A stretch of 64,000 nucleotides of DNA from Lachnospiraceae bacterium (GCA_910574715.1 CAJTCH010000002.1:132688-196687); one strand, 5' to 3'; shown: positions 28,616 to 37,647, counted from the stretch's first letter. Made by a program: numbers and translations. Notes: generated by a model not told the origin, from the sequence alone.

Positions 28616-28668
28616 ATAGCAACCATGAAAACATAACTAATTATTAGTTATGTTTTCATGGTTGCTAT
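28616..28668. repeat. Perfect 25-bp palindrome with 3-nt loop
   Basis: Arms 28616-28640 and 28644-28668 match at every position around TTA. It lies 19 nt after the neuB-like stop, inside the 247-nt gap before the UDP-glucose dehydrogenase. In RNA it would be an exceptionally stable hairpin, but no U-tract follows on the minus strand, so it looks more like an mRNA processing or attenuation element, or a remnant of mobile DNA, than a simple terminator. Confidence 0.75.
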
Positions 28669-28687
28669 ACTTCTTCCAAACTATTTT

Positions 28688-29731
28688 TTACATCATATCC
28701 CATGTCAAAATAGTATCTTCTTCCAAATCACATAAAACCTTACGGCCCACTACAATATCTATGTAAACCGGTGAAATACCTGTTCCAGGACGCTTAGGCA
28801 TTAAATCTTCTTTCTGAATGACTTCCCCTGCCTTCATATCCCTAGTCAATACTAAAGATCTTCTGGCCTCTCTCCTTGAAACTTTCTCGCATTCCAAGAT
28901 AGTCTTTTCCGGATTTCCTAGTACAGTGTCAATCCATTGGAAATTACTAATTGCTTTAATAAAATCTTCCGGTTCGCCTGCATGATAATGGTCATTACCA
29001 TGCAAAGTTTTATCGAGTGTGAAATGCTTCTCTATAATATCTGCCCCTAGCATATAAGCTACAGCCAGCGTCATCATCGTATCATCTGGAGCAACATGAT
29101 CACTAAATCCAACTTTCACATCCGGAAAATCCTTCTTCAACGTCTCGATGATTCGCAGATTAGCATTCTTGGGCTCCGTAGGATAAGACAGAACACAGTG
29201 GAGGAGTGCGATATCTGTACACCCAGACTCTCTAAGTGCCCGAACAGCCTCATCAACCTCTGACAAATAAGCTGCACCAACGGAAAGTACAACCGGCTTT
29301 CCTTTTGCACCGATATGACGAATAAATGGAAGATTGGAAAGATCCGATGAACTAATCTTGTAAAAATCCACCATATCTTCCAGATAGTCAGCAGAGGCAT
29401 AATCAAACGGCGTGGATGTGAAATCTATACCTTTAGAATGTGTATACTCACACAGTTCTCTATACTCTGCCTCACCAAAGCTGTCATGTTTCAGAAACAA
29501 CTCATATTGCGTCTTTGTAGGTTCCTTCGTAGTATCCCAGTATGCCGGAGAATTCCTGGAAACAATAGTCCCTGCCTTATAAGATTGAAACTTTGCACAG
29601 TCAATTCCTGTCTCCGCTACCTTATCGATATAAAGCTTAGCTGCTTCAAGCGGATCGATCCCCAGAACGCGGGCTGTATCATAGAAATTGACACCAATCT
29701 CTGCAACCAGATACGGTCTTGTATTTCTCAT
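28688..29731 (-). CDS. N-acetylneuraminate/nonulosonate synthase family protein
   Basis: A 347-aa NeuB-family enzyme. It condenses PEP with an N-acyl hexosamine to form a nine-carbon acid. The barrel (1-280) starts YLVAEIGVNFYD and contains CAKFQSYKAGTI, FTSTPFD, KISSSDLSN, LHCVLSYPT, GFSDH and the metal-binding EKHFTLDK. The C-terminal 60 residues form an antifreeze/SAF domain (RSLVLTRDMKAGEVI). Whether the product is sialic, legionaminic or another acid cannot be told. It is two genes downstream of the CMP-sugar synthetase-hydrolase fusion, which should activate its product. Confidence 0.86.
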   Translation of the reverse strand: MRNTRPYLVAEIGVNFYDTARVLGIDPLEAAKLYIDKVAETGIDCAKFQSYKAGTIVSRNSPAYWDTTKEPTKTQYELFLKHDSFGEAEYRELCEYTHSKGIDFTSTPFDYASADYLEDMVDFYKISSSDLSNLPFIRHIGAKGKPVVLSVGAAYLSEVDEAVRALRESGCTDIALLHCVLSYPTEPKNANLRIIETLKKDFPDVKVGFSDHVAPDDTMMTLAVAYMLGADIIEKHFTLDKTLHGNDHYHAGEPEDFIKAISNFQWIDTVLGNPEKTILECEKVSRREARRSLVLTRDMKAGEVIQKEDLMPKRPGTGISPVYIDIVVGRKVLCDLEEDTILTWDMM

Positions 29732-29735
29732 TATA

Positions 29736-30164
29736 TTATCCTTCTTTCACTATTTTTGCAGGCACCCCAACCACCGTAGCTCCTGCCTTAATATCATTTA
29801 ACACTACGGCTCCTGCTCCTATCCTTGCGCCTTTTCCGATAATGATATCACCAAGAATCGTTGCTTTCGCACCGATAAAAACATCATCTTCAATTGTCGG
29901 AGCATCTTTTTCATTTTTCAGGGTACCAAGAGTCACACCATGTTGTATTGTGACATTGTCTCCAATAGACGAATACTTATTTATAACTATGCCTAATCCT
30001 TTATGCATGAAATATACTTTGCCAATATTTGCCTGAGGCGGAATATCACATGAAAAAATGACTCGATTCTTTTTATAAATTATCGACGCAAAAAAAATAT
30101 ATACCCCCCCCCCTATTTTATAGTACTTTATCATCTTTTGTATCGATTGATTAAATTTATTCAT
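29736..30164 (-). CDS. Serine-acetyltransferase-like hexapeptide acetyltransferase with poly-G tract
   Basis: A 142-aa left-handed beta-helix acyltransferase. The start MNKFNQSIQKMIKYYKIGGG leads into short hydrophobic residues and then hexapeptide repeats (IPPQANIGK, GLGIVINKYSSIGDNV, IEDDVFIGAKATILGD, GARIGAGAVVLNDI, VVGVPAKIV). Such proteins acetylate sugars or serine; in this locus O-acetylation of a polysaccharide residue is likely. The three glycines at residues 18-20 are encoded by a run of ten G on the coding strand, followed by T8, so slippage would truncate the protein. In this sequence the frame is open. It abuts the nonulosonate genes on both sides. Confidence 0.82.
   Translation of the reverse strand: MNKFNQSIQKMIKYYKIGGGVYIFFASIIYKKNRVIFSCDIPPQANIGKVYFMHKGLGIVINKYSSIGDNVTIQHGVTLGTLKNEKDAPTIEDDVFIGAKATILGDIIIGKGARIGAGAVVLNDIKAGATVVGVPAKIVKEG
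30104..30113. repeat. G10 homopolymer inside the acetyltransferase gene
   Basis: Ten C on the plus strand (G on the coding strand), followed on the coding strand at a short distance by eight T (30090-30097). A change of one base shifts the frame after codon 20. This is a candidate contingency tract with the gene in the ON state. Confidence 0.8.
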
Positions 30165-30171
30165 ACATCCC

Positions 30172-31773
30172 TCACAATGAATTAATCAGACTCATTACAC
30201 GTTTTCTCCCGCCGCGCAAGTCATGACTGAGAAGCATATCCTGGAAATGTTGTCTGCTTTCCTTGCTCATCCGTAAATACATCTGAAGATTAGATTCTAT
30301 AATTTCATCCGCCGGGTTCAATCCAATGTAAGAAAACCCATTCTCGTTACATACAAATCCATGTTTCTCTTCACGCTTATTCTGCGCCATCGCTATAGCC
30401 GGTATACCAAGAATCGCCAGCTCATATCCCGTTCTTCCGCGGGACGTAATTCCAATATCACAGCTTGTCATCAATTCCGGCATATTAGCAACATCATAGA
30501 GAACTTTTATATTGTCATATTTATTAAATTCCATCAAAGTATCCACATTATACTTAGCTCTGCCTAAGACAATAATAAACTCGTATTCCTTATATTCTGG
30601 TTTATTAATTATATTCAATAATCTATCAGAATAATTTTGCGGATCAGCACCGCCAAAAGAGATAAACACTCGATTTACCATCTCCTTAATCTGGATTGGT
30701 TCATAAAACATGAACGTTTTTCCGCTAATGTAATATCTCTCACCCGCTTTGATCTGTGGAAAATCTTCGTCACGAAACAATGCATTAAAAACAAGATCTG
30801 CTTTAATCGTTCCCTCACCATCATCCTCAAAATTTACAATCTTTGCATTTGGCATTACGGATTTAAGCCCAATCATATAGTCAATAGAAGTCGTAAGAAT
30901 ATCATTTATAAATATTGTATAGTTCTGTTCTTTACAAAATTGATATAGTTCCGCAATACCATCAACTGGAATCAGGTTATGCTTTGTATTTCCAAATACC
31001 TTAGGATCAGTTTGGTTGATATCATAATAAATATCTGGCTTAACATAAAATTCGTCAGCAATCTCTAACACACGGTATATATGTCCTATCCCCCGCTTAT
31101 TGTTTCCATTAACGTATATCCCTACCTTCTGACGAGATAAAATTGCAGCAACACTGCATAAATCGTCAAACGTATCAACATCTTGGGATTCATCTTCCGG
31201 GACTTCGAAAATATCTACCTTCGTACCAATTCTTGTCTTTGGTGTAACAACAGAAGCTTTTGAGATTATAAAAGCTCCCGTTTCCATATAACATGGTGGT
31301 AAATACTGACGGTTAAGTCTTTCGATATAATTAGGTACCTTTTTGCCATTCTTCACCCCCCAGGAAAGATGAGGCGCATTAATTGCAGAAATAACAGTAT
31401 CAAGGTTATTATCTATCGTATACTTTATTGCTGCATCCAACGTCTGCACACGCAAAGTTGGCGATGTCGGCTGCATAGTAACGATATAATCCCATTCTCG
31501 ATTCTTTGGGACTGCATCTGCGATAACTGCATCAAGCGTGACCGCATCACCACATAAGGATTCATCACGCCAGTGGATCTTAACCCCCATTTGTTGAGCA
31601 ATAATTTTAACTTCTGGTGAGTCTGTTGAAACCACAACTTCCGTAATTAGTTCAGAATTAACTGCATTAAATAATGAATAGTAAATTAATGGTCGCTCAC
31701 CTATAATTCTGATATTCTTGTTCGGAATTCCACGTGAACCTGCGCGCGCAGGAATAATAGCCGCAATTTTCAC
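30172..31773 (-). CDS. CMP-nonulosonate synthetase fused to a PseG-like nucleotide-sugar hydrolase
   Basis: A 533-aa bifunctional protein. Residues 1-225 form an acylneuraminate cytidylyltransferase (IPARAGSRGIPNKNIRI at the N-terminus, VVVSTDSPEVKII, TMQPTSPT, and DVDTFDD near the end of the domain). Residues 230-533 form a GT-B-like domain of the PseG type (YVNGNNKRGIGHIYR, FISFGGADPQNYSDRL, GITSRGRTGYELAILGIPA), which in pseudaminate synthesis removes UDP from an amino sugar. The protein may thus both supply the precursor for the NeuB-like synthase and activate its product with CTP. The exact sugar is undetermined. Confidence 0.85.
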   Translation of the reverse strand: MKIAAIIPARAGSRGIPNKNIRIIGERPLIYYSLFNAVNSELITEVVVSTDSPEVKIIAQQMGVKIHWRDESLCGDAVTLDAVIADAVPKNREWDYIVTMQPTSPTLRVQTLDAAIKYTIDNNLDTVISAINAPHLSWGVKNGKKVPNYIERLNRQYLPPCYMETGAFIISKASVVTPKTRIGTKVDIFEVPEDESQDVDTFDDLCSVAAILSRQKVGIYVNGNNKRGIGHIYRVLEIADEFYVKPDIYYDINQTDPKVFGNTKHNLIPVDGIAELYQFCKEQNYTIFINDILTTSIDYMIGLKSVMPNAKIVNFEDDGEGTIKADLVFNALFRDEDFPQIKAGERYYISGKTFMFYEPIQIKEMVNRVFISFGGADPQNYSDRLLNIINKPEYKEYEFIIVLGRAKYNVDTLMEFNKYDNIKVLYDVANMPELMTSCDIGITSRGRTGYELAILGIPAIAMAQNKREEKHGFVCNENGFSYIGLNPADEIIESNLQMYLRMSKESRQHFQDMLLSHDLRGGRKRVMSLINSL

Positions 31774-31793
31774 ACTTACACCTCTCTTCTTTG

Positions 31794-33051
31794 TTATTTT
31801 ACTCGGAACTTCCTACATAAAACTGCTTTAACTTCTTTTCCGTCGACCTCGTATTTGAAGTCACAATAAAAAATCAAGAGTTCATTTTCGGAAATTGGAA
31901 CCATTGATGTATAACAGCATGAATAATTCCATGAGTCATCTGCACTTTTTGGCCGATTATCAAGAATATAAGGATCACACCACTCAGCTCTAGACTTATC
32001 TCTTGATGCAATTACTTCGATTCCTGGACGTCCATATGATGCAACAAGAATCCCATTCTCCAATAAGCACATCTGTGGCCTCACACCAAAATCCTGAAAC
32101 TCAACTGGTTTTGGCCACATTGAGGGATCCTTCGTACTTGCCATATACATAGGTGTACCAGACCCTGTCCTTAAAAGAATCCGAAACTTCTGTCCATCAA
32201 ATAACATAAATGGCTCCTGCCAGCCTATAAAGTCTTTAATTCCTGGTATATCAGCCGATATTAACTGCCCTGTATAACTCCATGACCTTGCACTATCAGT
32301 AGATTGAAAAATATAAATATTATATTGATTATCTCCCCCCCCCTCCTTCGTTATCAAATCCCTTACAATACATCACCATATAGAGTGTATCTTCATATTG
32401 ATAAAACTGCGAAAGGTATGCAATGGCATTCAACGGCATCACCTGTTCATTGTTTACGACGACAGGCATGTATTTCCAATCAATTGTGCTCTCAAACTCC
32501 GATATTGTTTTAGAAGAGGGATTATATTCCTGAAATGTTATTGTTTTTTTGAATTCAGAGATATCACTTGCATAATAGATAGACAAGCCATCCTCGATAT
32601 ATAAAGGAGTGAATGCTGACAAATCAGCTTCATAAGAATTTTGTGGCTTGGCTCCCTGAAAATACGCCCCATTAGGAAGCCGAATATCTGCCTTTACAAG
32701 ACTTGTTATAGGAATCTCATTCCATGTTTCCCCTTGATCTTCAGATACGAAGCACAATCCTCCTCTTTCATATCCTTGTGTCGTATCTTGATGTCCAATA
32801 CCAGAACAAGTAACATAAATATCTCCGTCTATAGTTCGGCCAGCGCTGGGGAATTGATATGGTTCACCCGAGTCCTCACCCAATGGCCTACCCGTAACAA
32901 TACAAACAGTTTTCTCAGAAGATATATCGACTTCTCTTTGTTCACATATATTTTGGCATCCAGAAACTATCATAATAAAAAAATATATAATTGATAAAAA
33001 GACTGGTATTCTTTTTTTGGATGTTTTTTTATGTATTCTCTTATTTTTCAA
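31794..33051 (-). pseudogene. Sialidase-fold (BNR/Asp-box) lipoprotein, split by a poly-G frameshift
   Basis: Two overlapping frames together encode one protein of about 418 aa. The upstream half (32329-33051, TTG start with GGGGAG upstream) has a signal peptide ending in the lipobox VSGC (about residue 32) and an Asp-box SEDQGETWNEI. It ends ...GFDNEGGGGR-stop in a run of nine G. The downstream half (31794-32357) continues in another frame with DNQYNIYIFQSTDSARSWSY, a second, degenerate Asp-box, and runs to VDGKEVKAVLCRKFRVK. Removing one G (or adding two) joins the halves. Asp-boxes mark six-bladed sialidase-like propellers, so the ON product would be a surface lipoprotein acting on glycans. 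It is OFF in this sequence, by phase variation or base-calling error. Confidence 0.75.
32335..32343. repeat. G9 homopolymer at the frameshift of the sialidase-like gene
   Basis: Nine C on the plus strand. Frame arithmetic: the upstream reading frame meets the downstream one only with 8 or 11 G. With the observed 9 G translation stops two codons after the tract. Confidence 0.85.
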
Positions 33052-33154
33052 TGGAACTCCCCGCTAATATACATTGATAACGCTTTGTTAATCTTCAATG
33101 TAATAAAATTCTGTCATTAAAGATGAATATTTTTTTATCTATTATAATTTTAAT

Positions 33155-33730
33155 CTAGTTATTATACACAAATCTCCTATAGTCTTTTAAACTCATCAAT
33201 TTCAAATCTTTTTCGCTAATTATCAAATTCTCTTTTCCTCCAATTAATTCAAACGGCCATTTAATTTTGATGTCTGGATCATCATACATAATTCCGGAAT
33301 CACCTTCCCCATAAAATACTTCCGCACACTTATAACTTACAACAGAATCCTCAATCACAAGATAACCATGACTAAAATAAGCTGGAATCAACAAACTATA
33401 GGTATTCTCAGCAGTTAAATGAAACCCTCTCCATTGACCAAATGTTGGAGAATCCAGACGCAAATCAACAATAACATCATAAACATGACCACTTACACAT
33501 CGTACTAATTTCGGTTGCTGCTTTCCCAGTTGAAAATGCGATGCTCTAATAACGCCTCGCTTTGAAATAGTATAAAAAACTTCTTTTAAATTATATTCTA
33601 TCCCTCGATCTCTAAAAGTATCAATATTATAATCTTTAATCAAACCGCCACGCATATCTGTTGCATAAAAGGGTTTGATGAGATATGCACCCTTAAGATC
33701 AAGTTCCTGAAAGCAAAATTCTTGTACCAC
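33155..33730 (-). CDS. dTDP-4-dehydrorhamnose 3,5-epimerase-like (RmlC-fold) protein
   Basis: A 191-aa cupin of the RmlC family. The catalytic-type SHFQLGKQQPKLVRCVSGHVYDV (His followed by Lys/Arg), DLRLDSPTFGQW and LLIPAYFSHGYLV strands are present, and the end (SEKDLKLMSL) matches the family. In this operon there is no dTDP-rhamnose set; instead CDP-glucose genes lie three to four genes upstream. A 3- or 5-epimerase acting on CDP-4-keto-6-deoxyglucose is therefore the better guess. Its ATG overlaps the last base of the glf stop. Confidence 0.83.
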   Translation of the reverse strand: MVQEFCFQELDLKGAYLIKPFYATDMRGGLIKDYNIDTFRDRGIEYNLKEVFYTISKRGVIRASHFQLGKQQPKLVRCVSGHVYDVIVDLRLDSPTFGQWRGFHLTAENTYSLLIPAYFSHGYLVIEDSVVSYKCAEVFYGEGDSGIMYDDPDIKIKWPFELIGGKENLIISEKDLKLMSLKDYRRFVYNN

Positions 33731-34890
33731 TACTGCACCTCCATATTTTTAAATATTTCTAATGCCCTCAAAACACATTGATCCATATTGTAATATTTAA
33801 ATTCAGCTAACCTACCACACAAAGTCAAATTTTTAAAATCAGCAGCAAAATTGCTATATTCTTTGTACATTGCTCTACTACTGTCAGTTAACACAGGATA
33901 GTATGGATCTTTACCGATTTCTTTGTTTTTGTCATAAGCCACCGGATACTCATATACCACTGAAGTCCATCCATTTCCTTCCTGTACCGGCATCTTAGTA
34001 TACTCTGTAATCCTGGTAAACTCTTTTGCCTGAGGATAGGCTACAATTGCTGCATCCTGAAAGCTTGTTTTTTCATACGATTTATATTCAAAATAAAGTG
34101 AACGGTATGGTAATACTCCAAATTTATAATTAAATAGTTCATCAATTGCACCCGTGTAAATTATATTGACTTTCTTATTTTCGTAAAGGATATCTCTGTT
34201 ATTTTCATCAACATTTAGGTATGTTAATGCATCAACCCCTAACTTCAACGTGATATTAAAATGATCAATTAAATTTTCATAAAATTCAGTAAATCCATCT
34301 CCAGGCATAAATTCATACTTATCTCCAAAATAAGTATCTCTATATGAAAGAATTATAGGCACCCTTTTTAAAACCATTGGATCAATTTCAGAAGGCCTTA
34401 AATTCCACTGTTTTGCCGTATATAGTTTATAATCTTTATCAAACAAAAACTGTGCAAAAAATTTAATGGATGATTCTTCACACTCCAACATTTCTAAAAT
34501 TGTTACCGCTTCACGATTATCATAATAATCTAATAACAATTGTTTTAATTTTTGGGCTTCATCTTTGTTGTAAAACTGATCAATTGTTCTGAAATTAAAA
34601 GGCGATGGAGTACTTATATTATCAATGACAGCTCTGCAACGAGTTCGATAAGAAAGTGGCTCACAATATTTTATGATAAAATCATAGACATCCTTGAAGT
34701 TCGTATGAAACACATGCGGTCCATATTTCTGTACTTTAATATTATGGTCGTCATTATAATCATACATATTTCCCGCTATATGGTTACGTCTTTCAACAAT
34801 TAATATTTTCTTATTATATTCTTCCGCCAGTTTTCTAGCTAAAACACCGCCTGAAAGACCTGCGCCTACAATAATATAATCATATTCCAT
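33730..34890 (-). CDS. glf: UDP-galactopyranose mutase
   Basis: Flavoenzyme interconverting UDP-galactopyranose and UDP-galactofuranose, 386 aa. The FAD-binding motif is IVGAGLSGGVLARKLAEEY at the N-terminus, followed by ERRNHIAGNMYD and YGPHVFHTNF, both diagnostic. The C-terminal GRLAEFKYYNMDQCVLRAL carries the conserved Arg and Tyr. It implies galactofuranose in the surface polymer. It overlaps the RmlC-like gene by one base and follows the reductase/epimerase gene by 19 nt. Confidence 0.94.
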   Translation of the reverse strand: MEYDYIIVGAGLSGGVLARKLAEEYNKKILIVERRNHIAGNMYDYNDDHNIKVQKYGPHVFHTNFKDVYDFIIKYCEPLSYRTRCRAVIDNISTPSPFNFRTIDQFYNKDEAQKLKQLLLDYYDNREAVTILEMLECEESSIKFFAQFLFDKDYKLYTAKQWNLRPSEIDPMVLKRVPIILSYRDTYFGDKYEFMPGDGFTEFYENLIDHFNITLKLGVDALTYLNVDENNRDILYENKKVNIIYTGAIDELFNYKFGVLPYRSLYFEYKSYEKTSFQDAAIVAYPQAKEFTRITEYTKMPVQEGNGWTSVVYEYPVAYDKNKEIGKDPYYPVLTDSSRAMYKEYSNFAADFKNLTLCGRLAEFKYYNMDQCVLRALEIFKNMEVQ

Positions 34891-34909
34891 TACTATTTAT
34901 TCCCTTTAC

Positions 34910-35815
34910 TCAATAATTTTCTATAGTGTACTTAATTCCTTCTGAAAATGTCGTAGAAATGTAATCCCCAATTGTATCTTTTAATACAGTATTATCAAAC
35001 ATATCCATAGTATAAATAATACCATCATCTGGTCTTTTCCCTATCCTGATGAGCTCCTGTGCCCCACATTTTTCACCAATTTCAATAAGATATTCTTTTA
35101 ATATTCTAGGTTCTCCAGAACCAATAAAATAGACATTCTGTTCTGTCTTATATTCTCCAAGACGTACAATAGCTTCAATCAAATCATCAATATAAATAAA
35201 ATCATATGATTGAAGAGACGGACCAAACGCTGCTTCTTGATTATTTTTAAGTTGACTAATTGTATAACTTATCAAATTTCCAGTCTTATTCTTCGGTCCA
35301 TAAATATTAGAAAACTGCATCCATACAAATTCTTGACCAATATGTTTACAATATGTCTCTAAAATCAGATGTGTACAATGCTTTGCCACCCCATATATCA
35401 TTCCGCCATTAACAATATCCAGATGCGTAAGGCTATTGACTGATTGCTCCGCTACAGTACCTGCACAAAGCAATTTTTTACAACCAATTTTTTTAGCAAC
35501 TACTGCACAATTAATAGACATCTGAATATTTTTAAGTTGTACATCAGGATCTGCTTTGTCTGAACCATTAATTCCCTGCCAGGCAAAATGATAAAAAGCA
35601 TCATATTCTCCTACTGGAATGATGCCAAGCAGTGACCCTATATTATCCAACCCTATCTCTATCTTTTTTATTTGCGATTTCTCCGGAAGATGACAATTTT
35701 TAAAATTAATATCAATTGCAACTATGAACACATTTTTCATAAGTAATCTGTTTATCAACGTACTGCCTATAAAACCATTCGCCCCAGTTACAATAACCAT
35801 TTTCATATCACTCAT
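34910..35815 (-). CDS. NAD(P)-dependent epimerase/reductase of CDP-deoxyhexose synthesis
   Basis: A 301-aa extended short-chain dehydrogenase. VTGANGFIGSTLINRL binds NAD(P), FYHFAWQG follows, and the catalytic tyrosine is in GMIYGVAKHC (YxxxK) near residue 150. It resembles the reductases that reduce 4-keto-6-deoxy sugars. With the CDP-glucose dehydratase gene overlapping by 4 bp upstream, it probably reduces the 4-keto group to give a CDP-6-deoxyhexose; the stereochemistry cannot be told. Confidence 0.78.
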   Translation of the reverse strand: MSDMKMVIVTGANGFIGSTLINRLLMKNVFIVAIDINFKNCHLPEKSQIKKIEIGLDNIGSLLGIIPVGEYDAFYHFAWQGINGSDKADPDVQLKNIQMSINCAVVAKKIGCKKLLCAGTVAEQSVNSLTHLDIVNGGMIYGVAKHCTHLILETYCKHIGQEFVWMQFSNIYGPKNKTGNLISYTISQLKNNQEAAFGPSLQSYDFIYIDDLIEAIVRLGEYKTEQNVYFIGSGEPRILKEYLIEIGEKCGAQELIRIGKRPDDGIIYTMDMFDNTVLKDTIGDYISTTFSEGIKYTIENY

Positions 35816-36876
35816 TCTCCTGCTCTTAAAAATTCTTCTATCTGCATGTCCATTACAAAGCGAACATCCTCACCTGATACCCAAACTTTACTCCACTGCA
35901 CAACCTTTTCAATAGCTGTCGCAAGATTCCAATGCGGCTTCCATCCGAATGTGCCCTTTAGTTTTGAACAATCAAGTTTCAAAAAATTTGCTTCATGAGG
36001 ACCGCCAGTGTACTTATTAATCCATTTTAGATCATTACCCCAATACTTTACAAAAAGATCAACAAGCGCACTGGTTTGAAAACAGTCCTGATCATCAGGT
36101 CCAACATTATACCAGGAAGCATACTTGCGGTTTTGATATTGCATTGCCGCAATCATAAGATAAACGTAGACGGGTTCAAGGACATGCTGATATGGACGTG
36201 TTGAATACGGATTACGAACAACGATATCTTCGCCATTTACTGCAGCTCTGATGCAATCTGGAATAATGCGGTCAACTGCGAAATCGCCACCACCGATCAC
36301 ATTACCGGCACGAGCCGTGGAAACCGCAACTCTCCCATCTGTAAAGAAGCTGTTTTTATAGCTATGTGTTATAAGTTCTGCGCACGATTTAGAATTAGAA
36401 TAAGGATCATAACCATCGAGAGGCTCATTCTCTCTATATCCCCATTCCCATTCTTTATTTTCATAGACCTTGTCTGTGGTCACATTAAGGAAAGAACGAA
36501 CCGAAGATGTCCGCCGGACTGCCTCGCAAACATTCACGGTCCCCATAACATTTGTACTGTATGTTCGAATTGGATCTTTATAGCTATCCCTCACAATTGG
36601 CTGTGCCGCCATATGGATAACGATTCCCGGCTGATGTATTCTAAACACCTCCAGTAAGTATTCTAAATCCCTTACATCACCCTTGATATGAGTCATCTGA
36701 CTTTCGACGCCGCAGATATCAAAAAGCCTTAATCTTGTCTTGGAACAACTTGAATATCCTATAACTTCAGCCCCGGCATTCGCAAGCATCACAGACATCC
36801 ACGAACCTTTAAAACCAGTGTGACCAGTCAATAGTACCTTTTTTCCTTTATAGAAATTCAAATCAAAATCCATCAC
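35812..36876 (-). CDS. rfbG: CDP-glucose 4,6-dehydratase
   Basis: A 354-aa SDR enzyme converting CDP-glucose to CDP-4-keto-6-deoxyglucose. VLLTGHTGFKGSWMSVML at the N-terminus is the specific signature of this group, the active-site DPYSNSKSCAEL has YxxxK, and TARAGNVIGGGDFAVDRIIP follows. It starts one base after the stop of rfbF and overlaps the downstream reductase by ATGA, so the three act as one pathway unit. Confidence 0.93.
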   Translation of the reverse strand: MMDFDLNFYKGKKVLLTGHTGFKGSWMSVMLANAGAEVIGYSSCSKTRLRLFDICGVESQMTHIKGDVRDLEYLLEVFRIHQPGIVIHMAAQPIVRDSYKDPIRTYSTNVMGTVNVCEAVRRTSSVRSFLNVTTDKVYENKEWEWGYRENEPLDGYDPYSNSKSCAELITHSYKNSFFTDGRVAVSTARAGNVIGGGDFAVDRIIPDCIRAAVNGEDIVVRNPYSTRPYQHVLEPVYVYLMIAAMQYQNRKYASWYNVGPDDQDCFQTSALVDLFVKYWGNDLKWINKYTGGPHEANFLKLDCSKLKGTFGWKPHWNLATAIEKVVQWSKVWVSGEDVRFVMDMQIEEFLRAGE

Positions 36877-37647
36877 TTATTCCCACACTTTCCATGGCGC
36901 CGTTTCCGTTTCCCATAAAACCTCAAGTTTCTGTTTATCTCTCAAAGTATCCATACATTGCCAGAAACCATAATGCTTATAGTTAACGAGTTGACCTTTA
37001 TTTGCAAGTATTTCGAGCGGTTCCCGTTCAAAAGGCATGGAATCACCTCTAATATAGTCAAGAACTTCTGGCTCAAGCACCATATATCCTCCATTTATCC
37101 AGCCAGTATCTTTACTGCTTTTTTCACGGAACGAGCCGATAAAATCGCCATCTATATCCATAACCCCAAACCTTCCATCTGGCTGAACAGCAGTTAATGT
37201 CGCAAGCTTTCCATGCAACTTATGATGTTCGATAAGCTTTAAAACATTTACATCACACACACCATCGCCATAGGTCATAAGGAATCTGCTATCCAGAAAT
37301 TTCCCGATTCGTTTTAATCTTCCGCCAGTCATGGTATTCAGTCCTGTATCAACAACCGTGACCTTCCATGGTTCTGCATATCGACGATGAACGATTACCT
37401 TATTACCCTCAGTGAAATCAAATGTAATATCAGAAGTATGAAGAAAATAATCCCCAAACCATTCCTTGATAACTTCCTGCTTATAACCGGCGCAAATGAT
37501 AAAATCATTAAAACCATAATAGGAGTAAAGCTTCATAATATGCCATAAAATCGGCATACCGCCGATATCAATCATTGGCTTCGGCTTGAACTGCGATTCC
37601 TCAGATATACGGGTACCAAAACCTCCCGCCAAAAGTACAACTTTCAT
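36877..37647 (-). CDS. rfbF: Glucose-1-phosphate cytidylyltransferase
   Basis: Makes CDP-glucose from CTP and glucose-1-phosphate; 256 aa, the usual length. The N-terminal MKVVLLAGGFGTRI with KPKPMIDIGGMPILWHIMK is the nucleotide-binding and sugar-binding signature. TYGDGVCDVN and the Gly-rich VQPDGRFGVMDID region are typical of RfbF. It overlaps the preceding glycosyltransferase stop by one base and feeds rfbG. No RfbH homolog is present, so 3,6-dideoxy sugars are not expected. Confidence 0.95.
   Translation of the reverse strand: MKVVLLAGGFGTRISEESQFKPKPMIDIGGMPILWHIMKLYSYYGFNDFIICAGYKQEVIKEWFGDYFLHTSDITFDFTEGNKVIVHRRYAEPWKVTVVDTGLNTMTGGRLKRIGKFLDSRFLMTYGDGVCDVNVLKLIEHHKLHGKLATLTAVQPDGRFGVMDIDGDFIGSFREKSSKDTGWINGGYMVLEPEVLDYIRGDSMPFEREPLEILANKGQLVNYKHYGFWQCMDTLRDKQKLEVLWETETAPWKVWE

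Noticed and set aside
31794..33051. Two separate genes instead of one
   Set aside because: The downstream half has no ribosome site or signal peptide, and the propeller motifs continue across the G9 tract, so one frameshifted gene is the simpler reading.
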